NCBI GenBank assembly: GCA_030840185.1
Contig: JAUZFY010000192.1
Location: 1-6,393 of the forward strand
Source: Microbacteriaceae bacterium
GTDB taxonomy: Bacteria; Actinomycetota; Actinomycetes; Actinomycetales; Microbacteriaceae
Reading direction: 5' to 3'
DNA: 6,393 nucleotides
Shown piece after piece: positions 1 through 5,858 of the stretch. The notes below the pieces were generated by a model. That model did not search any database and was not told the DNA's origin. It saw nothing but the letters and a program-made list of their open reading frames with translations. The position numbers and the translations under genes were made by a program. Within the stretch, counting starts at the first letter, position 1. Each line of letters begins with the position of its first letter.

Positions 1-70
1 TCCCCCCGAAATCGGCCGCCGGTGGTGGATCTCGGAAGGCATAGCCGGGGCGAGGAGGGCCGCTCGCCGC
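1..70. other. Left edge, no supported gene
   Basis: No gene can be established here. The - strand has an ATG at 42 with 13 open codons running off the edge (MPSEIHHRRPISG), without a convincing ribosome site. Two + strand frames could be the ends of an upstream gene (stops at 42-44 and 86-88). Which, if any, is real cannot be decided from 70 bases. Confidence 0.3.
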
Positions 71-109
71 ATGTTTCGTCCCGATTAACTCCGATTAACT
101 TCCTGTGAC
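71..109 (+). promoter_or_regulatory. Upstream conserved element, copy 1 (possible activator site, GlnR-like)
   Basis: The segment begins ATGTTTC, carries two tandem copies of CCGATTAACT (81-90 and 91-100) and ends in GTGAC (105-109). With one 10-bp copy removed, it matches 4815-4843 at 23 of 29 positions. In both places it ends exactly 26 bases before a TTGAC -35 box. Conserved sequence plus conserved distance from two co-regulated promoters points to an activator site. On the reverse strand the half-sites read GTCAC-n6-TTAAT and TTAAT-n6-GAAAC. The 11-bp step and the outer GTNAC and GAAAC boxes resemble the actinobacterial GlnR pattern (GTNAC-n6-GAAAC), but the TTAAT box does not fit it. The element itself is well supported; the regulator's identity is a guess. 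Confidence 0.6.
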
Positions 110-135
110 GACTGGCTGGATCGGTCGAATTGGTC

Positions 136-165
136 TTGACCGTCATTTCGACCGGACCATAAAGT
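136..165 (+). promoter_or_regulatory. Promoter of the ABC importer operon
   Basis: A -35 box TTGACC (136-141) is followed after 18 bases by TAAAGT (160-165), which fits the TANNNT -10 form of actinobacterial housekeeping promoters. Transcription would start near 172, at the edge of the palindromic operator, leaving a leader of about 80 bases before the GTG start at 253. The same geometry, TTGACG-18-TATGTT followed by the operator, recurs at 4870-4899, which supports both calls. An overlapping CATAAA (158-163, 16-base spacer) is an alternative -10. Confidence 0.6.
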
Positions 166-172
166 GTCAGAA

Positions 173-188
173 ATCTACGCGCGTAGAT
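173..188 (+). promoter_or_regulatory. LacI-family operator O1, perfect 16-bp palindrome
   Basis: ATCTACGCGCGTAGAT is a perfect inverted repeat with a central CpG (180/181), the usual centre of LacI-family operators, where the hinge-helix leucine inserts. Its 14-bp core recurs exactly at 4907-4920 in front of the second transcription unit, next to the lacI-type gene. It starts 8 bases after the -10 box, covering the predicted start site, so binding should block initiation. The link to the local LacI protein is inferred from proximity and operator form. Confidence 0.85.
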
Positions 189-252
189 ATACGCAAGACC
201 CTCAATTCAAATGCGCCTAGCCCCCACTTCCTCACCCTGAAAGGCACCTCAC

Positions 253-1344
253 GTGACTAACCAACTTGAGCACGATCGGTCGGCTCCCGCCGATCTTGCG
301 GGCCCGCCGCGAATGAAGTCTCCCCGTGGCACGCGTCGGCGCACCCTGAGCCTGACCGCGATCCTGGTCGCCGGCGCCGCCCTTCTTTCCGCCTGCGCGT
401 CGACACCTGCCGCGGGCGGAACCGGCTCCGGCGGCCTGGGGACCGCCGCTCTGCAGTTCGTGTTCATCAAAAACGTGCAGTTCGCCGGCAGCTACTTCGC
501 CGACAAGAATGGCTACTGGAAAAAGCAGGGCCTCGCAGTTGACCTGATGTCGGGCGGTCCGAACCTGACCGTCGAGCCGGTCGTCTCCTCTGGCAAGGCC
601 CTCGTCGGGATCACGCACACGGCGCAGGCGGTGCAGGCCATCAACAAGGGCGCCGACCTCGAGATCATCGGTGCGGGGTTCCAGAAGAACCCGTTCGTGC
701 TCATCTCTCGCGCCGCCGCCCCGATCAAGACGCCGCAGGACCTCGCAGGAAAGAAGATCGGCGTGCAGGCGCTCGACCTGCCGGTGTTCACCGCCTTCCT
801 CAAGGCGAACAAGATTGACAAGTCGACCTTCACGATCGTTCCCCTGCAGGCAGACCCGACACCCCTGGTGACAGGCGAGCTCGACGGCATCATGGGCTTC
901 TACAGCAATGAGCCCAACTTCCTGCGAATCAAGGGCGTCGAACCATACACGTTGCTCTTCGACGACTTCGGATATCCGCTCATGGAGGAGTCCTACATTG
1001 TCAAGAAGTCGAGCCTGCAGGACAAAACCAAGCGAGCGCAGATCGTCGCGCTCATGAAGGGCGAGTCGAAGGGCTGGTCCGACGCCCTCGCGAATGTCAA
1101 TGGCGCGGCAGACCTTGCGGTGAACACCTACGGCAAGGACCTCAAGCTGAGCAGGGCGCAGCAGGTGCTGGCAATGAAGTCCGAGGTCGACCTGGTTCAG
1201 ACCCCCGACACCACGGCACATGGCCTCTTCTGGATGTCGGACAAGCTCATCAACGGCACGGTCAGTTCGCTCAAACTCGGCGGCGTCCCCGCCAAGGCAA
1301 GCATGTTCTCACGAACCATTCTCGACGAGATTTACAAGAAGTAG
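253..1344 (+). CDS. ABC transporter substrate-binding lipoprotein (NMT1/SsuA-like)
   Basis: This 363-residue protein would capture the transported compound outside the membrane and deliver it to the permease. A basic stretch (about residues 23-30, KSPRGTRRR) precedes a hydrophobic segment and the lipobox LLSAC with Cys48, indicating lipid anchoring. A Gly/Ala/Thr-rich linker follows, then the NMT1/SsuA-like fold. This has the typical opening in which a few residues precede NGYWKKQGL (about 86-94), a DLAGKKIGV segment (about 163-171) and a NEPNFLRIKG segment in the second half. The family includes binding proteins for sulfonates, nitrate, thiamine precursors and pyrimidine-like ligands, so family alone does not define the ligand; the downstream amidohydrolase favours a cyclic ureide. 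GTG 253 is chosen because GAAAGG (239-244) lies 8 bases upstream. ATG 313 would give a more standard 28-residue signal peptide but has a weaker ribosome site. First gene of its operon, 9 bases before the ATPase gene. Confidence 0.88.
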   Translation: MTNQLEHDRSAPADLAGPPRMKSPRGTRRRTLSLTAILVAGAALLSACASTPAAGGTGSGGLGTAALQFVFIKNVQFAGSYFADKNGYWKKQGLAVDLMSGGPNLTVEPVVSSGKALVGITHTAQAVQAINKGADLEIIGAGFQKNPFVLISRAAAPIKTPQDLAGKKIGVQALDLPVFTAFLKANKIDKSTFTIVPLQADPTPLVTGELDGIMGFYSNEPNFLRIKGVEPYTLLFDDFGYPLMEESYIVKKSSLQDKTKRAQIVALMKGESKGWSDALANVNGAADLAVNTYGKDLKLSRAQQVLAMKSEVDLVQTPDTTAHGLFWMSDKLINGTVSSLKLGGVPAKASMFSRTILDEIYKK

Positions 1345-1353
1345 GGCTGACTC

Positions 1354-2175
1354 ATGGGCGGCATCATTGGAAATGAAGGCGTCAACATTCTTGACGTCTC
1401 GAAGAAGTTCTCGGTACGCGGCAAAGAGATCGTGGCGCTGTCGGGGGTGAACCTCGAGGTTCCTCTCGGAGGCTTCCTTTCGCTGCTCGGCCCGAGCGGT
1501 TGCGGCAAGTCGACGATGCTGCGCATCCTCGCCGACCTGGAGGAGCCGTCGGACGGCATCGTCCTGGTGCACGGCGAGGCTCCGTCGGTGGCTCGGCGCA
1601 ACCATCACCTCGGTATCGCGTTCCAGGATGCCGCCCTCCTCCCCTGGCGGTCCGTGTCGGACAACATCAGGCTGCCCATGCAGGCCGCCGGACGCAAAGT
1701 CACCACGGCCGCACTGCACGACATCATCTCCCTGGTTGGGTTGGCCGGTTTCGAGAATGCGAAACCGGCCCAGCTCTCCGGCGGAATGCGCCAGCGGGTT
1801 GCCATTGCGCGGGCTCTCATCCACGAGCCCCAAGTTTTGCTCCTCGATGAACCGTTCGGCGCCCTGGACGAGATGACCAGACAGCGACTCAACCTCGAGC
1901 TACTCCGGATCTGGACCGAACGGCAGACCACAACCGTGCTGGTGACCCATTCGGTGTCGGAGGCGGTATTCCTCTCCGACTCTGTCGCGGTGATGGCCCC
2001 CCGCCCGGGACACGTGGTGGAGAAGGTAGCCATTGATCTGCCCCGCCCTCGCACCCCCGACATGCTGCACTCCCCCGAATTCCATGGCATCGCCGACCAC
2101 TTGAGCGCGCTCCTCTTCGGCGGACAGTCCAGCTCCTCCGCGACCGACCGGCCGCTGGTGGCGAGCAGCCGATGA
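1354..2175 (+). CDS. ABC transporter ATP-binding protein, NitT/TauT type
   Basis: This 273-residue cytoplasmic ATPase would power the importer. All nucleotide-binding motifs are intact: Walker [10 protein letters not shown] (46-54), Q-loop Gln91, signature LSGGMRQR (141-148), Walker B VLLLDEP (161-167, Glu166 catalytic), D-loop GALD (169-172) and switch His199 in VTHS. The segment [11 protein letters not shown] after the Q-loop and the short C-terminal region without a regulatory domain are typical of the SsuB/TauB/NitT group. AGGG (1343-1346), overlapping the previous stop, sits 7 bases before the ATG. The gene ends in an ATGA overlap with the permease, so the two are probably translationally coupled. 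The Ser-rich C-terminal tail (about 257-273) is not part of the core fold. Confidence 0.93.
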   Translation: MGGIIGNEGVNILDVSKKFSVRGKEIVALSGVNLEVPLGGFLSLLGPSGCGKSTMLRILADLEEPSDGIVLVHGEAPSVARRNHHLGIAFQDAALLPWRSVSDNIRLPMQAAGRKVTTAALHDIISLVGLAGFENAKPAQLSGGMRQRVAIARALIHEPQVLLLDEPFGALDEMTRQRLNLELLRIWTERQTTTVLVTHSVSEAVFLSDSVAVMAPRPGHVVEKVAIDLPRPRTPDMLHSPEFHGIADHLSALLFGGQSSSSATDRPLVASSR

Positions 2176-3668
2176 GCACCCGCATCCGGAGGATCCTGCC
2201 GCCCGCCGTTGGCCTCGTGATCCTGCTCGCGCTCTGGCAGGTCATCGCGCTGACAATCGCCACGGGACGGCACATCGTGCCGACAATTCCCGACGTGTTC
2301 AAGACGATGATCGCCGACGGCTTCTACTCGGAGGGCGTCGCGACCACCCTCGGGGAAGCCGCGCGGGGGTTCCTCTGGGGTAATCTCGCGGCCCTCGCGG
2401 TCGCCGCGATCTGCCTCCTCATCCCGCCACTGAAAAACGTGTTGACGAGGCTCGCCATGGCCACGTATTCGACGCCGACGATCGCCATCGCGCCGCTGCT
2501 CATTGTGCTGTTCTCCGCCGACGGAGCGAAGGTCAGCATGGCGGCCCTCTCGGTCTTCTTCCCGACTCTTCTCGGCATCCTCGTTGGCCTGGAGGGCGGA
2601 CCGAAGTCCGCCCTCGACTTCGTGCACGTGTCCGGCGGATCGCGCGCATTCGCCATGTTCCGTGTTCGGCTACGCGCCGCTGTCCCCGAGATCGCTGCGG
2701 CGCTCAGCCTGGCCGCGCCTGCCGCGGTGGTTGGCGCGATGATCGGCGAGTACCTCGGCGGCGAGCGCGGACTCGGGGTGGTGATGGTGCAGGCCCAGCA
2801 GTCGCTCAATGTCGCACAGGTCTGGGCGATCGCCATCGAAGCCACCGCGATCTCCACTGCCGCGTACCTTCTCATCGGCGCGTTGGCCAAGCGCCTCGCC
2901 TACACGGTCACCTCCACGGAATTCGCCATCCCGGCCTCGACCGGTGGCGGCGGTCTCCGCCAGCGGGCCCTCGGGTTGGCGCGCACAGTCGTCTCGCTCG
3001 TGGCGGTTCTCGTGCTCTGGTTCGTGCTGGTGAAGGTGTCGGGGCTCGATCCGTACCTCGCCAAGACGCCGGACCAGGTGTGGGCATTCTTCACCACAGA
3101 TTCGGGTGCGGCCGGCCACCGGGAGCTGATCGCGTCGGGGCTGCTGAAGACCCTGGGCGACGCGTCCATCGGGTATGCGGTCGGCACGGTCGTCGCCCTC
3201 GTCGTCGCGGTGCTGTTCCTCAACTCCTCGCTCATCGAGGGGATGTTCCTGCCCGTCGTCATGACAATCCGGGCGGTCCCTCTTGTTGCGATGACCCCGC
3301 TCATCGCCCTAGTGTTCGGGCGCGGGCTCATGACCGTCGCCGTTCTCGCCGGGGCGGTGACGTTCGTGCCCACCCTCGTGATGGTTCTGGCGTCGCTGCG
3401 TGCGGTGCCGAAACCGGCGACCGACCTCTTGCACGTCTACGCGGTCGGACGGATACGGTCGCTCTTCACCGTTCGCCTGGCGTACGCGATTCCCGCGCTC
3501 GCCGCGAGCGCGCGCATTGCCATTCCCGGGTCCATTCTCGGAGCGGTGCTTGTGGAGATCCTGGTGACAGGGAACGGCATCGGGTACACCGTCGCGACCA
3601 GCATCGGCCAGTCGGAGTACGTCACCCTGTGGGCTGCACTCGCGGTGTTGAGCCTGGTCACCGCCTAG
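2172..3668 (+). CDS. Fused two-domain ABC permease, C-terminus cut by TAG
   Basis: This is the membrane channel of the importer, 498 residues to the first stop. Two BPD-type permease domains are joined in one chain: residues about 10-245 and about 270-498, linked by a Gly-rich stretch (255-262). Hydrophobic segments lie near 10-30, 64-86, 104-140, 176-192 and 217-240, and again near 272-290, 333-351, 371-406, 446-464 and 484-498. Cytoplasmic coupling loops lie around 141-172 and 410-441. The halves align without gaps at an offset of 269 (Pro172/441, Glu193/462, Gly200/469, Trp218/487). By that alignment the TAG at 3666 falls where Ala230 sits in the first half, in mid-helix, and the next in-frame codons read IYMILSRVES, the expected helix end and basic tail. 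The chain thus lacks about 18-19 terminal residues; activity is uncertain. Starts by ATGA overlap with the ATPase gene. Confidence 0.85.
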   Translation: MSTRIRRILPPAVGLVILLALWQVIALTIATGRHIVPTIPDVFKTMIADGFYSEGVATTLGEAARGFLWGNLAALAVAAICLLIPPLKNVLTRLAMATYSTPTIAIAPLLIVLFSADGAKVSMAALSVFFPTLLGILVGLEGGPKSALDFVHVSGGSRAFAMFRVRLRAAVPEIAAALSLAAPAAVVGAMIGEYLGGERGLGVVMVQAQQSLNVAQVWAIAIEATAISTAAYLLIGALAKRLAYTVTSTEFAIPASTGGGGLRQRALGLARTVVSLVAVLVLWFVLVKVSGLDPYLAKTPDQVWAFFTTDSGAAGHRELIASGLLKTLGDASIGYAVGTVVALVVAVLFLNSSLIEGMFLPVVMTIRAVPLVAMTPLIALVFGRGLMTVAVLAGAVTFVPTLVMVLASLRAVPKPATDLLHVYAVGRIRSLFTVRLAYAIPALAASARIAIPGSILGAVLVEILVTGNGIGYTVATSIGQSEYVTLWAALAVLSLVTA

Positions 3669-3725
3669 ATCTACATGATCCTGTCGCGAGTGGAGTCAAT
3701 TCATCTCACACGGATCTCGCAGTAG
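3669..3725 (+). other. In-frame remnant of the permease C-terminus after the TAG
   Basis: Eighteen sense codons in the permease frame follow the stop at 3666-3668 and encode IYMILSRVESIHLTRISQ, then a second TAG (3723-3725). The hydrophobic start followed by Arg/Glu and a basic end is the normal ending of a BPD permease helix and matches the end of the first permease domain (Tyr232 aligns with the remnant Tyr). This suggests the original gene ran to 3725 and that the 3666 stop arose by a single-base change or is a sequence error. Readthrough is possible but no special signal is visible. Confidence 0.6.
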
Positions 3726-3752
3726 TCGGCCGGTGCACGTGCGCAATTCGGA

Positions 3753-3776
3753 GCGGTTAGCGCTAGTGGCAACCGC
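3753..3776. terminator. Weak hairpin between convergent genes, possible terminator
   Basis: GCGGTT (3753-3758) and AACCGC (3771-3776) form a 6-bp stem with a 12-base loop. It lies at the end of the convergent pair, overlapping the last codons of the LacI gene. There is no T-run on either side, so it is at best a factor-assisted or weak bidirectional terminator. No better terminator is visible in the 3669-3762 gap. Confidence 0.2.
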
Positions 3777-4779
3777 AGCTGTGCCGGATCTCGAGCGTCA
3801 CCGGCAGCATCTCCTGGCGGAGTTCGCTCGGCGTGCCGGCCTTTGCCGCAAGGAGCTGCTCCACTGCGAGCTCGCCGGCGCGCGCGATCGGCTGTCTCGC
3901 CGTCGTGAGGCCCGGATTGACGATGGCCGCCTCCTTGATCCCGTCGAAGGACACGAGCGCCAGGTCCTCCGGCACCCGGATGCCCGCTTCCGCGGCCGCG
4001 TAGAGGATGCCGATCGACTGCTCGTCGGAGTGGGAGAAAATCGCCCGCGGCCAGTTCCCGTTCGCGAACATCACTCGCGCGACGGCGAAGGCGTCGTAGC
4101 GGTCGAAGGCACTCTCGAATGTTTGCTGGTCGGCCGGATCGAGACCGCGCGCAATGAGGGCGTCTGCCCACCCATCCCTGCGTTCCCGAACGGACGAGAG
4201 TCCGGAAGAGCCGGCGAAACCCGCGATTGCGGTATGGCCGTGCTCGAGCAGGTGGCTCGTCGCCGCGTAGGCGCCGCCTCGGTTGTCGACCAGCACCGAG
4301 GTGGCACCGAATTCCGTAGTGGATCGGTCAAGGAACACGAGGGGCGTCTTGCTGCCCTGAAGAACTCGCTTGGTTTCCGGGCGGAACATCTCGTCCCCGT
4401 ACGTGCTGCCGATGAAGACGATTCCCTGAACCTGTTGCGCGAGGAAGGTCTGCAGATGCCTCGCCTGGCGCTCATCGTCGTGCATGGCATTGCCAAGGAG
4501 CAACGTGTAGTTCCGTGCGAGCGCCGAGTTCTCGACCGCGAGGGCCAGCTCGCCGCAATACGCGTTGGTGACGTCCGGAACGATCAGCCCGATGACGCTG
4601 CTCGACGCGGAACTGAGCGACCGTGCGAGCTCGTTGGGTCGGTAGTCGAGCTTGGCGACGGCGTCGAGCACCCGCTTGCGCGCGGCGGCGGAAACGGGTC
4701 GCGGACCGTTGTTGATGACGTAGCTCACCACGGCGGTGGAGGTACCAGCCTCCCGCGCCACTTCATCTCGAGTAACCAT
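3763..4779 (-). CDS. LacI-family transcriptional repressor
   Basis: This 338-residue DNA-binding regulator probably controls both transcription units in the window. The N-terminal helix-turn-helix (residues 2-23, recognition helix around STAVVSYVIN) is followed by NGPRPVS and the hinge ELARSL (50-55), whose Leu55 matches the leucine that LacI proteins insert at a central CpG. A periplasmic-binding-like effector domain starts at about residue 61 (SVIGLIVPDV), with family positions such as FLDR (149-152), VDNRGGAY (164-171) and SFDGI (277-281). The protein ends in an unusual CGCH. Start ATG 4779 is supported by GGAG 8 bases upstream. The two TCTACGCGCGTAGA operators are the obvious targets; one lies in its own upstream region, suggesting autoregulation. 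The effector is probably the transported compound or a breakdown product (inference). Confidence 0.92.
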   Translation of the reverse strand: MVTRDEVAREAGTSTAVVSYVINNGPRPVSAAARKRVLDAVAKLDYRPNELARSLSSASSSVIGLIVPDVTNAYCGELALAVENSALARNYTLLLGNAMHDDERQARHLQTFLAQQVQGIVFIGSTYGDEMFRPETKRVLQGSKTPLVFLDRSTTEFGATSVLVDNRGGAYAATSHLLEHGHTAIAGFAGSSGLSSVRERRDGWADALIARGLDPADQQTFESAFDRYDAFAVARVMFANGNWPRAIFSHSDEQSIGILYAAAEAGIRVPEDLALVSFDGIKEAAIVNPGLTTARQPIARAGELAVEQLLAAKAGTPSELRQEMLPVTLEIRHSCGCH

Positions 4780-4814
4780 CCGCCGTCCTTCTCCTGCGCC
4801 GGGTCCGACGGCCT

Positions 4815-4843
4815 ATGTTTCACCGCGATTAACTTTCCGTCAC
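4815..4843 (+). promoter_or_regulatory. Upstream conserved element, copy 2 (possible activator site, GlnR-like)
   Basis: This reads ATGTTTC, then GATTAACTT (4827-4835), then GTCAC (4839-4843). It matches the copy at 71-109, minus its 10-bp duplication, at 23 of 29 positions, and again ends 26 bases before the -35 box. The half-sites are exactly 11 bp apart: GTTTC-n6-ATTAA-n6-GTCAC on the + strand, or GTGAC-n6-TTAAT-n6-GAAAC on the other. The outer boxes fit GlnR half-site types; the middle one does not. It lies only 36-64 bases upstream of the lacI start, inside that gene's probable leader. Confidence 0.6.
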
Positions 4844-4869
4844 AAGTATCACCGAGCCAGGAGAGCGGC

Positions 4870-4899
4870 TTGACGCGCCGCTCCGCGGCCCCATATGTT
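4870..4899 (+). promoter_or_regulatory. Promoter of the hypothetical-amidohydrolase operon
   Basis: TTGACG (4870-4875), an 18-base spacer and TATGTT (4894-4899) repeat the layout of the importer promoter at 136-165, followed 7 bases later by the operator core (8 at the first promoter). Expected start site is near 4906, giving a leader of about 110 bases to the ATG at 5016. Confidence 0.6.
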
Positions 4900-4900
4900 C

Positions 4901-4929
4901 ATTGTATCTACGCGCGTAGACTTTCGCAC
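4901..4929 (-). promoter_or_regulatory. Possible lacI promoter with operator in the spacer
   Basis: On the - strand TACAAT (4906 to 4901) matches the -10 consensus at 5 of 6 positions. A 17-base spacer would place a poor -35 (GTGCGA, 4929 to 4924). The spacer contains the whole operator core 4907-4920, so the repressor would shut off its own gene together with the divergent operon. The weak -35 makes this tentative; the leader would be about 115 bases. Confidence 0.35.
4907..4920 (+). promoter_or_regulatory. LacI-family operator O2
   Basis: TCTACGCGCGTAGA is a perfect 14-bp palindrome identical to the core of the operator at 173-188, with the outer pair (A4906/C4921) unmatched. It follows the -10 box of the second operon by 7 bases and lies in the divergent region upstream of the LacI-family gene, where it can control both directions. 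Confidence 0.85.
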
Positions 4930-5015
4930 TCGACGCGGATCTGTCTGTTCGCCCCATCGTGCGCCGCCCCCACTACGAAGCGCGCATTCCGCCCCGAAAG
5001 GCCAAGGAACGTCCC

Positions 5016-5858
5016 ATGAATCCAGACCAGCACGCCTCCCCGCCCTCGCCCCTCTCGGCGACAGTTCCGCCGGCGCGGATCGTCTCCGACGAGCTTGCGG
5101 ACGGGTGGGCGGCCAAGGCGACGCGCCTCTCCGAGCCGCTGATCTCACTCGCCGGACCGGTGGGAGATCCCGCTCCCGTCTCCGCGACGACCGTCACCGA
5201 CAGCGCCGAGTGGATGTTCGGCAACTTCATGCTTGCCTGGCTCGATTCGACGCCGAACGGACGCTTCGTGCGGCACCTGCCCGACGCATCCTTCTTCCTG
5301 CAGTTGCTCCGGCGCACCTACAGTGGCGTATTCGACGCCCGGCCGGACCTTGAGGTGCTGCTCGACGACGACAGCCGACCGGAAATGTCGGTGACCAACG
5401 ACGTTCTGCAGATCCAACTTCGGTCGCTCGAGCCCGGGTACAGCATGATCCGCCATCACGCCCTGATGCTGTTCACCGCCGCCCTATGGCTGGACGAACC
5501 GCGTCGCAGCCAATGGCTCGATCTCTACGACTCGCTTGTCACGTACGTGGACGAACGCCCGCAGGGGCGCCCGAGCCTCGAGGAGCTGGCTCAGGTGGAA
5601 GCCGGCGCCTTCGCAGACTTCGTCGAGCTGGCACCCCAGACCCTGGACGCCGAGAGCGCGTCCGCGCTTCTCGCGAGTGAGCACGCACTCGACCGCATCC
5701 TCGACTATCAGTTGTACGCCGCGGTCGCGATCGGACTGGAATGGCGCGACTACCGCGACCTCTCCCCCGACGACCAGCAGGCCTGGTTCCGCGAGCACCT
5801 CTCAGAGCTGTACCTCCGCCCCGACTACCTCGAGCAGAAATGGACCGAAAACGCATGA
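5016..5858 (+). CDS. Protein of unknown function in amidohydrolase operon
   Basis: I do not recognise this 280-residue protein. It has no signal peptide or convincing membrane span, so it should be cytoplasmic. The first 30 residues are Pro/Ala/Ser-rich and probably flexible; the rest looks mostly helical and acidic. Visible features are an aromatic-rich patch EWMFGNFMLAWLD (65-77), an acidic cluster around LLDDDSRPE (115-123), a His pair in SMIRHHALML (133-142), and a C-terminal acidic/aromatic region with GLEWRDYRDLS (230-240) and LYLRPDYLEQKW (265-276). No known catalytic motif stands out. ATG 5016 is preferred because AAGGA (5004-5008) lies 7 bases upstream; an in-frame GTG at 4959 would add 19 unlikely residues. 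It is the first gene after the O2 promoter and overlaps the amidohydrolase start by ATGA. That coupling suggests a partner, accessory or next-step enzyme, but this is only contextual. Confidence 0.8.
   Translation: MNPDQHASPPSPLSATVPPARIVSDELADGWAAKATRLSEPLISLAGPVGDPAPVSATTVTDSAEWMFGNFMLAWLDSTPNGRFVRHLPDASFFLQLLRRTYSGVFDARPDLEVLLDDDSRPEMSVTNDVLQIQLRSLEPGYSMIRHHALMLFTAALWLDEPRRSQWLDLYDSLVTYVDERPQGRPSLEELAQVEAGAFADFVELAPQTLDAESASALLASEHALDRILDYQLYAAVAIGLEWRDYRDLSPDDQQAWFREHLSELYLRPDYLEQKWTENA

Noticed and set aside
173..188. CRISPR or mobile-element repeat interpretation of the palindrome
   Set aside because: Only two copies exist, each fixed in position relative to a promoter, with no spacers, transposase or target duplications.
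190..252. Riboswitch in the importer leader
   Set aside because: The leader is about 80 bases and shows no recognisable aptamer or stable stem-loop set; the operator and promoter already explain control.
232..1221. 329-codon - strand open frame opposite the substrate-binding protein
   Set aside because: Composition is Arg/His/Glu-rich as expected of an antisense frame, with no motif; the + strand has a lipobox and a clear family.
1605..2627. 340-codon - strand open frame across the ATPase and permease
   Set aside because: It spans two genes whose + strand motifs are intact and shows no domain of its own.
4959..5015. GTG 4959 as the start of the unknown protein
   Set aside because: No good ribosome site precedes it, while ATG 5016 has AAGGA 7 bases upstream; the added 19 residues look like translated leader.
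3733..5019. Long 428-codon + strand open frame opposite the LacI gene
   Set aside because: It is a high-GC antisense shadow: the - strand frame has a full LacI domain order and a good ribosome site, while this frame has no recognisable domain and covers the operator and promoter region.
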